From Mucidula mucida (lineage: Eukaryota; Basidiomycota; Agaricomycetes; Agaricales; Physalacriaceae), in the NCBI GenBank assembly GCA_015501055.1, contig JADNYV010000012.1:248001-312000 (forward strand): a stretch of DNA of 64,000 nucleotides, in the 5' to 3' direction. The notes under the pieces are model-generated. The model saw only the letters and a program-made list of their open reading frames with translations, was not told where the DNA came from and ran no database searches. Positions within the stretch are counted from its first letter, which is position 1; every line of letters starts with the position of its first letter. The position numbers and the translations under genes are program-made. Below, in pieces: positions 48,602 through 60,338 of this stretch.

Positions 48602-50441
48602 TTAACTGGAGGTCTTGACACGCCTGACGTCCCACCTGACACCGTCTTTCTCTCTCGCAAGAATGATAACCTTGGACGATCCATCCTCCCAATGATCCAA
48701 CCGCCTGAGCTTCGCGCATTTCCAGGCCAAGAGACTAGCCACCTCCTCGTTCCTCCGATTTCTCGATCTGTCGGCTTGGCCAGTGGCTGTCTGGGAGGCT
48801 TCGTAGAAGAATTTGACACCATGGAAAGTGGCGAGGTCGGGAACACCCGATAGCAAGCTCGCCCATTCGACGGTGTTGTTCACAATTCCTGGCGCGCCGG
48901 TGAGCTTCTTGCCCGTGTCCAGCCATACAAGCCGGGGCGCCGCCTCGACTAAACGGCGTATGTCCTCCATATCGTGCCAGCCACTCAACTCAATCCGCTT
49001 TACGTCAGGAGCGAATAGTTTCAAGCTCGTCATAAATGCCTGATCCCCAGCTTGAGACCCAGACAGGCGTATACCTTTCAGGATTTCCAAAGGACGCGGT
49101 TCATCAGTAGGACTCTGGAGAATGTCTGCAATGATGTCCTTGTTTGCCTTTAGTTCACGTAAACGCGGGAGAGCATTGGAACCGAGAGTAAGTCTGGTAC
49201 TGGATGTCATGCCAGTGATGTCGAGATGAAGAATTTCCAGACTGTTGTGAGCCAGAAGGAAAGCAGAAGCTGCATCGAGGCCACCTCCTGGTAAGCAGCG
49301 AAGGTTAGTCAGGGTGAGGGAGTTGAGATGTTGCCATCTGCCATACAAGAAGAGTTCGTCAGCCGGGACCTGAGCAGGAGCACTAGGTTGCGGCCGAGTG
49401 TATGATATGTCCAAATTCTGTTTGATATTTCACTTCCCGTTCGTGCAAAATCGCGAAGAGAAAATACATAAGTACCTCAAGATTGGGACAGTAGTTGAGC
49501 AGGCCTTTAACGCGCGCTAGTCCAGGGTTTGGACAGGCACCGTATTTATGTTTGGTCGATTGGAAAGAAGCCGTCTTAACGCTTGGAAGCTAATGCGCAC
49601 CGTCAAATCAACAAAAACACGCGAATAGGAGGTCTTGGCTTACTACAAGAGACCGGCCAGTGGAAGGCTCCTCCTCACTGGCAGAAAAAATCATATTATC
49701 TTTAATGTGAACCTCTTCGAGCGAGCGGCATTTCAGCAGCGTAGGCCAAACATTGCCAATGGACATGGGGGAATGGTTACACGACCAAGTGAAAGATGCG
49801 AGGGATGCCATTCTTGTGAGCGCGGCGACAAGAAACCGTTCTTGCTTGTCGTGCATGCTCAACTCGTCGTCCGTAGATTCCAAGTCCGTATCAGAGACCA
49901 TAATTCCTGACGGAACGTATTCCGTTTCTGCAGAGCGCTCATCCATGATCTCCAATCTCCGTACATTCTTCGCAAGGGAGCGGTTGACGATGAGATGATT
50001 CCAGACGCTGATGGAGCTAACTTTGCAACGCAAATGGCGATAATCGAAGTGACGGGGTATAACGATGCCGTACATCCTCTGACACGATAACGCGAAAGAA
50101 AGCAAGTCCTGTTTGGAGTCGATGTGGAACACGATGGCATCCAATATTTCAGTCGGCTGGCGAGTGATAAGAGTGCGCCGCGACGGATGCGCGCTAATGT
50201 ACGGCTCAACGATGCTCAGCAGGTGAAGCGAGAGTGTGTGCTCCTCTGTAGTCAGCTTATATTGGCAGCCGCCGACCCGCGTCGCGAGCGACGCCAGAAG
50301 ACCGGCTAGGACATTGAAAGCGCGAAAGGGATCCTTGCGGTCGTAGGATCCCAAGTTTGTGTCTGCACTGAACGGAGACTTCCTAGGGCGCCCCTTCGAG
50401 GACCTAAAGGGGGTCTTTGAAGCCCCGATTCTACTCGACAT
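48602..50441 (-). CDS. F-box / leucine-rich repeat-like protein
   Basis: A two- to four-exon gene for a probable SCF adaptor. The N-terminal part is basic and disordered (MSSRIGASKTPFRSSKGRPR). An F-box-like motif follows at about residues 92-135 (ITRQPTEILDAIVFHIDS, LLSFALSCQRMYGIVIPRHF). The rest consists of Leu-rich segments (KNVRRLEIMDE; CRSLEEVHIKDN; HLNSLTLTNLRCLPGG; NSLEILHLDITG; APDVKRIELSGW; AAPRLVWLDTG). An intron near 49415-49607 region links the two large exons through short ones. No catalytic motif. It belongs to the same broad family as the gene at 25708 but is not a close copy. Confidence 0.7.
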
Positions 50442-50603
50442 GGCCGAGCGCCGTTAACAGACGCGTGAGCAAAAGCTGTAGCATATATCGGCACCGCATC
50501 ATGATCAAGGATTTTGCCGCATTCCGAGCACGCTGACCCTACCTCACGTGTAGGTCGCGTCGCCGTCACATCAACAACAGTACGAACTCGCCTTAGATGT
50601 ATA

Positions 50604-52394
50604 TTAAATGTTCAGTAAATCGTACACAAGTCCCAGCATAAGAATATATGCAGCCGTAATCCACGCTGGACGTAGCGTCTCAGCGCCTGACGCCGGTGCT
50701 GTGCGTAGACAGGTCCCTAGAGCAGTCTGTGCCACGGCCGTACTGTTCTCGGGGACAATAACTTGCCCAATCAGCGTAGGTGGTCCTGTTCGCGATACAT
50801 AAACTGGCGCGAGGATGGCGGGTATGTAGGTCGTCTTATATTGTTCGAAGCATTTGTCCTGGACAGGGTTGGGCCCAGTAAGATTAGGTATTGTACCGAG
50901 TACTAAAGGCTTCAACGTCTAAGCAACCTAGGAGATGTGGTGATTGACCTACCCTGCTCGTCGATGATATTCGAAATGAAGCACCCCTCCGTGCTATCCA
51001 ATGTAAAGGCACCATTGTTAGCACAGCATGTTGGATTTCCGTGCGGGTCGCAATTGCAACGCTCTATTGCCCTTTGAAGGACGCCGCTATCCCAGCCATT
51101 GTAGAAATCAGCGTGGTAACTGTAACCGGTGGGGTCACCGTTCGACAACCTATTCTGTAATCAATACGGCGACCGAGCTTTGAAACAGGAAGGAGCTAAC
51201 ACATAAGGTTGACTGGGAAACATGGCTTGATCACGTATGGCTGCGAACGGCGCAGTCATCCAAGAAACCTAACCCGAAATGAGCGTCGCGGAAAACCTAG
51301 TTACATCGCACACACCTCCAGGACGATTCTGGGTACCGTTACGGGGTACGCGGGATCATCACATATCCCGCTGTCTGGGCCATTGGACGGATAAGCTGTG
51401 TGGGAGACGTGATCTTCTGCATCAAGGTTTACGCCGTCCCAACATGAAGGGAAATCCTGAGCAAGTCAGGCGCTGCAAAACAGATCGAGAGAAACACGTA
51501 CAATCTCTGCTTTAAGCTCTTGTGAACAGTCCGTATCTTCTGGAAGTCCATGCGTCATCTGAGAGGTTCTGTATCCATTGCTACATGTGAATTTCACGCT
51601 CAATTGAGCATAGCTTGATGCATTGAAGGAGCGCAGTTTGGGATCCCCAGCGACCACACGAAACTGACATTGAAAGGCGTTACGCAGCAGTGAGCTAATC
51701 AACTTGGGCTACCCACATTATCCGGAAACGGCGTTGTTTCCGACGAATTGTCACTGAACATGTAATCTGAAACATAGTCGACGTAAGGCTCAGTCGACAT
51801 AAGGCTTGTGATGAAAACGAGACACTAACAACTGCCTGGGGGTCAGTCAACGGTATGAATGAAAAAATGAGGACTGACATGCCAACACTAGAGTTAACAG
51901 CTGTGAAGCTTCCATCCCGATGCCTGGCGCGCGATAAATCCCTGCCTTCCTTCGTCAAGAACAAACGCTTACTGGAAGTAGAGAATCTGAGACGACTTGT
52001 TTAACGGTGACCACAATTCACGGAGGACAGGACGAACCGGATACCAATAGACACTTTTATCCTCGACGATAGGCATAGATGTGCACATACTCTCCTGAAG
52101 ATCCGCCGTGGTCATATTGCGGGTGAAGTTGCTAGCCCCGACAGCTGGTCAAGTGTTAGCATGAAAAAGTTGCGGTAGGATAACCATACGGACCGGAATG
52201 TGCATGAGCAGCCACTATGCCTGGATACACTATTGGGTCCAAGCGCTGTGATGTAAGGAGATTGTCTGTTGTCCATCACCCATAAGCCCATACGACGTAT
52301 ACTTTGCGAGACATACTGGCAGTCATAACCAGAAAGCAAACACCGACTCCACGGAACATACGAGGAAAGAAGCCAAAAGAAAGATATTCATCAT
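50604..52394 (-). CDS. Secreted DUF1996 protein, copy A
   Basis: A secreted or surface protein of the DUF1996 family, function unknown. The start gives a signal peptide (MMNIFLLASFLVCSVESVFA), then LTSQRLDPIVYPGIVAAHAHS, ASNFTRNMTTADLQESMCTS, DKSVYWYPVRP, the FRVVAGDPKLRSFNASS block, FPSCWDGVNLD and DPTGYSYHADFYNGWDSGVL, followed by a Cys-rich stretch (RCNCDPHGNPTCC). The last 20 residues are hydrophobic (ITAAYILMLGLVYDLL), suggesting a GPI or membrane anchor. About ten introns. The frame breaks after FWL in exon 1: a single A is missing near 52326 compared with the neighbouring paralogue, which has TTAATG at this place. Confidence 0.8.
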
Positions 52395-52649
52395 AGTAAC
52401 CATAGAGCAAAATGACTTTCGCTAGAACAGAGAAGGGAATGTAGGTGCCGGTGTTGATCAATTCGCAAACAAGCCTTCCTGCCCTTGCCGACGTACGTTT
52501 TAAAGGGAAAGATAATAGTCTCAGATAGAATAGTCGTCGGTGGCTGTTATAGTATTGGCACCAAGCGCGATCACGTGTATTTCACTTGGAATGTATCAGA
52601 AAACAGGGTTATACGAGATGTGCCATCACTCACCAACCTACGCTACCAG

Positions 52650-54456
52650 CTAAATCACATAGAGAAAATGCCACATACTTGATACATACACAATCATGAA
52701 TGTCCATCCCAAGGTGGGCCTCTCAGCGGCTCCCTTCCTTATACATGTTTCCTTGGCAGTCTGGGCCACGTTGATCGTCGCGGCAGCCCGAACTATTTCA
52801 CCTGTCTTATTGGGAAGTGTCTGCCCAACATAGACTGGATCAAGAAGGGGAGGCGTGAAGTCCGGGTAATACGTCTCAAAGCACGGGGCCTGGACGGGGT
52901 TTGCACCGGGGAGAACATTTAGATTTCCAACCGCTATGCGCATGATCCTTCACTGAACTTCTTGAGCACGGATGAACACACCTTGTTCATCGATAGTGTC
53001 GGAAATATAGCACTGCTTCTTGCTGTCCATGGCGAATGCGCCAGCAGCGACGCAACAGGCAGGGTCGCCGTACGGATTACAATTGCAGACGTTGATCGCT
53101 TTTTGCAGGACGCCCCGCTCCCATCCGTTGAAGAAGTCCGCATGATAACCATATCCAGTAGGGTCACCATTCGAAAAGCTTGAACGACGTTAGACGCGCC
53201 TGCGTGAAAAGGCGTTTGGAGGTATTACACAAATGGTTGACTGGGCGCCATTGCCTCATTACGCATGTCACGGTCTGCAAACACTGAAGTGATCCAGTAA
53301 ACCTACACGATAAGTCAGTATAGGTAGGAGAGATCCGGCCACTCCTCAACCTCCAGGAAGATCCTTGGAACGGTGATAGGATATCTTGCGTCCTCGCAAG
53401 TTCCATTGTCTGGTCCAGTTGAGGGAAATGCAACGTGAGATCTGTGATCGTCCGAATCAACGTTGGCTCCATCCCAACACGAGGGGAAATTCTGCCGCCG
53501 TCAGAAGAATGAATGTTTGTACTGATGATGCAATGCACTCACGATCTGTGCCCGAATGCCAGAAGGACAGTCTTGATCGACTGGAAGTTCGTTGGTTCTT
53601 GCGGACACGCCGTCGAAATCAAGGCACAGAAAAGTTATAGCTTGTTGGGCGAAACTCGAGGCGTTCAATGTACGCAAATCCGGGTCTCCAGATATCATTC
53701 GAAACTAGATGAAGCAAAGTTAGGAGCTGAATCATCCGGGTGAGGTCAACACACGTCGTCGGGAAATGGTGTTGTCATGGAGGAGTTGTCGCTAAACAAG
53801 TAATCTATGAAGATTGTGTTGACCTTCCTGAGGTCGGGCGGAATTGAACGTACAACTTGAATTTACTGTGTCAGTTTGGAAAGATATCGCAACGAAAAGC
53901 ACTGTACATGACAACACTCCCGTTGGCGGCAATGAAGGAGCCATCATTCTTCCTATTCTTGGTTGGGAGCGAGCCAGACAAGACGAGTATTGCACCTACT
54001 GGAAGTACAGGTGCTGGCAGCTCGTCAGTATCGCTATGCACGTACGACAGATTTACAACGACTGACAGGATACCAGTAGTTGCTCTTGTCTTCTTGAACA
54101 GGGATTGACGTGCATTCACTCTCCCGAAGTTCAGCAGTCGTAGTGAGATTTATAGAGAAGTTGCTTCCTCCGAGAACTTGAAGAATGGCGTGAGAATGCT
54201 TGAAGGCAAATCGCGCTTGATATGCTCACCGGAATGCACATGCGATGCCACACTTCCAAGTGACAAGATAGGATCCAGCCGTTGGGTAGTCAGTATGTTG
54301 TCTATGAACGTGTTACGGTCAGGATTTTCTCATGATAGAATACTTACTCGCTGCCATTAACCAGTAAGGCAGAACGGAGGGTATCTGAGTAAGTATCATC
54401 ACAGTCGTCAGCATCATCGTCCACATTGAGGGTCGTAAAAGCCTAGGCATTGGCAT
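52650..54456 (-). CDS. Secreted DUF1996 protein, copy B
   Basis: A tandem paralogue of the preceding gene in the same orientation. The spliced start reads MPRLLRPSMWTMMLTTVMIL ... YWLMA, then ILTTQRLDPILSLGSVASHVHS, GGSNFSINLTTTAELRESEC, DKSNYWYP, MISGDPDLRTLNASSFAQQ, FPSCWDGANVD, and DPTGYGYHADFFNGWERGVL, with a Cys pattern as in copy A (VCNCNPYGDPACC). It ends with a hydrophobic tail (WTFMIVYVSSMWHFLYVI). Intron positions match copy A, so the pair arose by duplication, but the proteins have diverged clearly. Two in-frame ATGs (54456 and 54450) are equivalent. No frame break was found. Confidence 0.8.
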
Positions 54457-54567
54457 TGGGTATAAGTAATCTCCGATGGAGGGACACAAGCAGGTGCTGG
54501 CAGTGGTATGTTAGGCGCATTGTTCGTGTGCCCGGCATGTCGGGCCGGTGCCTTTGCTCTCACCGTC

Positions 54568-57500
54568 ATGCTCGACAGCCACGACGACGACGAGGAACGC
54601 GTTTTTCGCGAGCATATCCGCAGTCTTCTCTTTGAATACGCCTTTACTCATCTGACTGTTGACCACGCTCAGTTTACGAGCGACGCTGTATCAGAGGTTG
54701 GCCATCCTGGAAGTCCGTGTCCAGTGTACTCATTTCCCATCAGCTGCTCGAAGAATCGCTCAAAATAATACCTTTACATGACAAGAATGCGCTAAGGCTC
54801 CCGATGGACCCTTGGGAGCGCCTCACAGAGCTATTCGAGCTCAAGAGCATCGCGCCGTATCAGGAAAAGTTCCAGATTACAACAGAGGTCTCTCAGTATC
54901 TGAAAAGTGTTATGCGATCTGGAAAAGGTCCCCCAAAGACGGAAAGACTCATCAAGGAATTTACTGGTGTGTGTTTCCATCTAGCGTTTGTATTTTCTGA
55001 GTAAAGCCCAGTCGGTGTCACTGCGGCCTCTCACCAGACCCGAATGACTTCCACTCTGTCACTAAAATCTACAAGAGCAACTCCTAGGCCTGGTTCTGGT
55101 CACTTCACTCGAGGGATACCTACCAATCACCCCGCATTTACATCCGTGCCATTGCCCCAGTTGGATGACACTCCAGTCTCGCAATCCGATCTCTTGTAAG
55201 CATTTGTTCTTATTTATATTATCATCTCACCATGTTCACAGAAATATAACTTGGCGTCTGCAAGCAGAAGAACACCACGCTGTGTCTGCTTTCCTCAAGT
55301 CAGCCGCATCCTTGTCCCGACCTGTCACAAATTATAGGAATCCTTATCTGGACCCTCATACACTACCAGACTCACCTCAAATATACATCTGGCGCGAAGA
55401 ATTTGTTCCCATCTTCCCTCGCTCTCAACGGCTCCGCGGCGGCACGACCCAGAAGGCAAAGATTTTACCCGATTTTCAGTCGATGGCTGACCTGCCGAAG
55501 AAGATTCCACCGGCCGTAAAAGTGGAGGAGGACGATGTCGATATGTTTCGAGAGCATATGCGTGTTGTTGATGGTTGGCGTAAGTATCCCCGCACGAGCT
55601 TTTATCACAAGGTGCTAAAGATCCACTCTCCAGAGGCTTTCAGCAGTATATCGTCTCCACCCTCACTATTATCAAGCCAGGAAGACAATGTAGACCAGCT
55701 CTTCAATCTCCCATCTCCAGATACCAGTCCTTTCAGCATACTAACGTTCAGCAAGATGGGTATGTCCTTTCGCATCCGTTCGGGATTAGTACCGTAACAC
55801 ATATCTCCAGAGGTGCCTCCCATTCCACGTAAGAAGAGGATCAAAGGTTCCTCACATCCGGCTACAAGACGAAAGACCAACGAATCGTCAGTATAAGAGT
55901 GGCGATTGGTGGTTCCATTATTCACCCCTTTTTAGATTGGCTTCCTTCCTGCTGGGCCATGCACGACTGTCTCGTGTTGCGGAATCAACGACACGTCGTT
56001 CTCCAGAGCCTTCTCTGTCTATTGTTGGACAACCATCAATGCTTGAACACGACGACTTAGATGACGACGTTCTTGCCATTTTCCATTCCGTCAAAGACAG
56101 CGATGGCAAGACCATTATCATGGAAGAGACTCTCACCACCAGCGAAAGTCTTCTCATGAAGCGTGGGTCTCATCGGCGTCCTTTTCATCGCTAACGGATC
56201 GCATCACAGTGCCAATATTATCTGCTCCAAATGTTCACGTGCCCAACGATCTATTTCTTCCTCTGAGTTTTGGTGACTTTGTGATGCCAGCAAGAAGTAA
56301 TAAGGCGGCAGAGTCTTCGAATTTACTGCATCAGTTTTTAAAGAAAGCCAAAGGTCTCAAATTTCTCAACTTGACTCTATCTTGGACGTCAGTACTTCTT
56401 TTGCTTACGATTCGGACCACATAATTGAGTTACCCAACTAGCCCTTTTAGCGACAAGGAAAGGCTGCCAAGTAGCATGCAAATCACCGGATCCACTGTTA
56501 TTGTTGACAGCGATGACACGAAAGTTGGACTCCCAAAACAGCATATCGAAAACGAGGTTCACAATCTACTCGAGTCCATTTCGGTCATCGACCATGATCC
56601 CATCACAGACGAAGATCGATGGACTGAATCTATGCCTATTGAATTCGGATTATCGCCAAACGAAATTGGAATAATTCTTTCTAGAGTTGAGCGCCACAGA
56701 ACAAGTGGCGTTGAGGATCCAAATCTCCCCGAGGATGACTGGGATAGTGACAAGGAGAACGATCCTCGTTCTCCGAGACAAGCGCCCCCTTCAATAAATC
56801 CTACTCGTTACGAAGTCAGCAATGAGTTGGATACCGAGCTGTTCTTGGACGAAGAAGAGAGTCACCTTCTCTTTCGATCGGCTAAACGACAAAGACTTGA
56901 TGGGCTAAATGACGCCGCTATTCTGGGAGAAGATTTTTTTGTCGACCCCGCTGTCGAGGACCCTCATCACTTTCGTTTCTCCTATACATGTCCTTCTGAC
57001 AATGACATGGAGCAGCAGCCCATGTATATCACAGATCTCTCATATCCAGCGGCAGATATTGGAGAACGGGAGCCCTCGTTTGGCCATTCATCGCCGTCGC
57101 ATCTTATGCCGGGACCCTTTCATCCATTGTCTCTCGAATTCGAATCTAATGAAGGCTTGTCCAGAGTGCAGTCTATCCTGAGGCCAAGTCTTACCATCGA
57201 TAACCTTCAAACGCTGACTGTCGAGCCTCAAGCTCTTCAAGCTGGCGCTCTTGATCAAGACCTTCCGCCTCACCATGTCTCTTTGTATCCTGAACAGGAT
57301 CCGCTTTTCACACAGCCGAGTATCTCTAGTCATGCCGCAGGACTCTCTGAATTTCTTCGATTGCGCGCTCGGCGTTTACTCGAGGCTCAGCCTGTTCAAC
57401 AACCTGCTCCTTCTCAGTTGGATCGACCTGTTGTCCCTGTTGTACGTCCTACAGCCCCTCCAGAACTGTATGACAAGAACACGCTCCAATTACCCTCCCA

Positions 57501-58360
57501 TGAATTTCCTTCTCATAAACATCTTTACTTCGCGTCAATCGATCTGTTGCAGAAAAATGTGCTCCTTCGCCACCTTCGCTCGTCTGATTGTGCCGTTGAC
57601 TTTGCCGAGCGAGAACACCTATCAGGTGTCGATCTCATTCTGGACGCTAATACCTCAATTGTCTTCGCGAGTCTGGTCTCTCTTGCGTCCCAGCGCGAAA
57701 CTCTGGTCGCCAATATTTCGGAACAGTCGTGGCGATACCGACACATACTCGTCGTCTTCGAAGCGTATCCTATCTCGTGTTCTTTCAAGGCAGCAGAAAA
57801 GCATGATACTAGCTTCAATGCCTATACACCTCCTGCTATCAAGGCGATGGGACGATTCAGACGAGATCTTTCTTTGATGGAAGCCTGCGAAAAAAAGAGC
57901 ACATCGTGTTCCGTGCATACAGCCTTTGCCGATAGCGTCCATGAAGCAGCTCTGTTTACTAGGTATTACGGTGATATGGCTGAACAGTTGGATGGCACGT
58001 TGTGGGGAGATCGTCCGTGGTTGGATGGAGAAGTCCCAGCGGTAAGATTCACTCACTCATACGATATGAGGTGATCCTCAAGCAATTGCCAGGAAGAGGA
58101 GAGTCTAGCCACTGTGCCTTGTATGAATCATTTTGCAGCGTATGTCATTCTGTGCCAGATAAGTGTTGACGACTTCCTGGCATTGTCGTCACACGAGAGG
58201 ACGGAGATGTTCGCTGTTCTCGTTGGGGAGGAAAGAATGGTACGTTCATGACTGCTCTCTGGGTTGGGCTCTCATACTTACGTAGTTGTAGACTTCGGTG
58301 AACGAGTGTATGGAAGTCGTACCCAAGCCTTGGAATCCTCCGATCCTGACTCTAACCTAG
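54568..58360 (+). CDS. Large protein with inactive XPF-like nuclease fold; ZIP2/SHOC1-like candidate
   Basis: Exons join in phase from MLDSHDDDEERVFREHIRS to the stop at 58358-58360, giving about 1,100 residues. The N-terminal part is helical with disordered linkers (DPWERLTELFELKSIAPYQ; PPAVKVEEDDVDMFREHM). Near the C terminus LYFASIDLLQKNVLLRHLRS, SGVDLILDANTSIVFASL and WRYRHILVVFEAY follow the strand order of the XPF nuclease domain, but the catalytic ERK-type motif is missing. A helix-hairpin-helix-like end follows (MNHFAAYVILCQISVDDFLAL). An inactive XPF nuclease plus HhH is the layout of the meiotic crossover proteins ZIP2/SHOC1. This assignment is an inference. An alternative start at 54508 adds 20 residues. 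The last exon could be read in another phase. Confidence 0.6.
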
Positions 58361-58815
58361 CACTCGCCTGACGGATCTCTTTACATCTTCAAGGCTGTCA
58401 TTTTTTACATGCTTATTTATATGCACAGTTTTCGCTCTCGTCTCTTTCGTGGAGAAGACTTGAACGCCGATGGGTCACTTCCTTTACTCGTTTCCTGGTA
58501 CCTACACGGAGGTTTTTTGTTCTCAGGGTTTGATTGTTGCTCACCCTTCGGGCATCACTACGCAACGATCGTGGCGTCCGACCAAATACTCAGCATTCGA
58601 AACGTTATGACGGGGTATTCATAGCATTCGAAGATCGATCTACATGGGCTGGAACCTCCAAGTCGAGTCTCTGAGCGTCCTATCACCGGCTCCGCAGAAT
58701 TCTATCGAAACCTTTTTCGCTTAGAACTGTGGCCCCTAAGAGGTTGCTCAGCGGGTCGTCTACTTAAAAGCCGTCCAGCCTCAAGTGATCTGCTAGTCCC
58801 TTGCTACTGTATGCC
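58361..58815. promoter_or_regulatory. Spacer with probable promoter and leader
   Basis: A 455-base gap between two plus-strand genes. An open frame at 58409-58624 lacks protein character. CT-rich patches near 58430 and 58480 may belong to the promoter or leader of the next gene. Confidence 0.35.
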
Positions 58816-60150
58816 ATGCGACGCTCTTCGTTCGTTCTTCAACAATGCTGGTCAATCATGTTTTTTGTCTGTCATATCTTGAGAATAGTCTCAGCGTCCG
58901 GCGTTATTCATTTTGTGAACCAGTGAGTTTGTTTCCTTTGCTCCTTGTCGTGGTTTCACTATTTGTTTTCCCCAGCTGCGACTCCGGAAGTGTGCGAGCT
59001 TTTCCTTCCTTGCGATCCTCAATCGAGCGGCTGATCATATGGCTATTCAGCCCTTACTATTCATTGGGAGCGAGACGAGAGAGAAGTCGAACACACACGA
59101 ATCCAATTCTGGGCACGACATTTCGACTATGTGGGTTGCCTTGCTTTTTAATGACTTTGCATTCACGGAGATTTTTCGGAAGTTCGTTTGAAGGTACGCC
59201 ACCTCATTCATTGTTCACCACGACCGGCGCCCCGTTCGCTAACACTGAAAAGGGTCAACAAGCAACTCCCTGTTACAGGAATGTGCTCTAGTCGATCTGA
59301 CGGCGTCTTCAGTCTCGGTCGCAGGGTAAGTTCAGTCGTCTTGGAATAACTCGTGACTCATCGCAAGGTTCAGTCATAGAACATGTTCCCTACCCTCGTT
59401 ATCGCTCGTGTAGGTCCTTGCCATGTCTGGTGTTGTTCCAGCTGAAGCTTTCGTCAGTCTCTCGTGCTCTGACTTTTCACAAAAGAGCATACATTGTGGG
59501 GATCTTGACGTTTAATTTCGTTGCCGTCTTTATTACTCTCACAGGTATGTCCGGGCTCTGTCAAGCGGCGTCAATCGCTTGCGACGCCACCGCCGTAAGT
59601 GTCATGCATCCAGAGAAGCTTTTCTGTTACTCACCTGTCCATTTAGTCTGATTTCGAGCTTACGGCGACGTTCTGCCCGTACGATCCTTAGACACCGTCT
59701 AGGTTTTTGTACTAATGTTACCACAGGTCAGCCGAGCAGGCTTTTCTTGCCTCTCAAAGAGCGCCGCTGCGCCTAGCACCAAGAGCATCCGATAAAGCGC
59801 TCTTCTATGCACGGAATATACCGCCTGAGAAGTTTCTCCCCATCGTGCTCGGGGCTTCTTTTGGCGGTATCGCGCTTCTCCTCGTAATGGTTCTCGTCTG
59901 CTTGTGTATGAGCAAGCGCAAGGAAGACGATCTCCCCCCTCCGGAAAGAAACCTGAGAACTCTACAGTTACAGCCCTCTTTCGATAGTGAAAACTCGATG
60001 GCCGATCTTCAGTTCTCCAAGGATCCAGTCGCGCATCCATCCCCGCGCCAAGCAAAGAGGGTTGGACGTCATTTCCTTTCTGATATACAGAACAATACCA
60101 AGTTGTTTCCCAGTATGCTTACACAACCCATGTCAGTTTTTGAAGACTAG
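58816..60150 (+). CDS. Cys-containing single-pass membrane protein, exon structure uncertain
   Basis: The 5' exon encodes a signal-anchor-like segment (CWSIMFFVCHILRIVSASG). Downstream exons are short and separated by clear GT-AG signals; readable pieces are NDFAFTEIFRKFV, SLLQECALVDLTASSVSVAG, GVVPAEAFVSLSCSDFSQ, GLCQAASIACDATA and FELTATFCPYDP. The last large exon gives EKFLPIVLGASFGGIALLLV, a transmembrane helix, then a basic stop-transfer (CMSKRKED) and a cytosolic tail ending PMSVFED. Cys spacing is reminiscent of CFEM-type extracellular domains, but this is weak. The reading frame between 58975 and 59290 could not be settled. The gene is likely real; its exact protein is not resolved. 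Confidence 0.45.
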
Positions 60151-60338
60151 CTATCGTACAATATGTACAGTTTCTTGTTGCGCTCGGTGTATGTAATGAA
60201 TTCCTAGAATCAGGACGCTGTACTTATTAGAAAGATTCGAATATATCAACACATTGTTGCCAACTTGATCCACGGTGGCGTAGTACAACATCAATCTACA
60301 CACTGATACATTGGTAAACATACACTTCATGCGGACGA

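Noticed and set aside
48295..48846. 183-codon minus-strand frame beyond the F-box gene end
   Set aside because: It overlaps the last F-box exon in another frame; the in-frame stop at 48602 fits the leucine-rich protein better.
59699..60055. 118-codon minus-strand frame
   Set aside because: Antisense to the transmembrane exon of the plus-strand membrane protein, which has a convincing helix and stop-transfer; the antisense product has no features.
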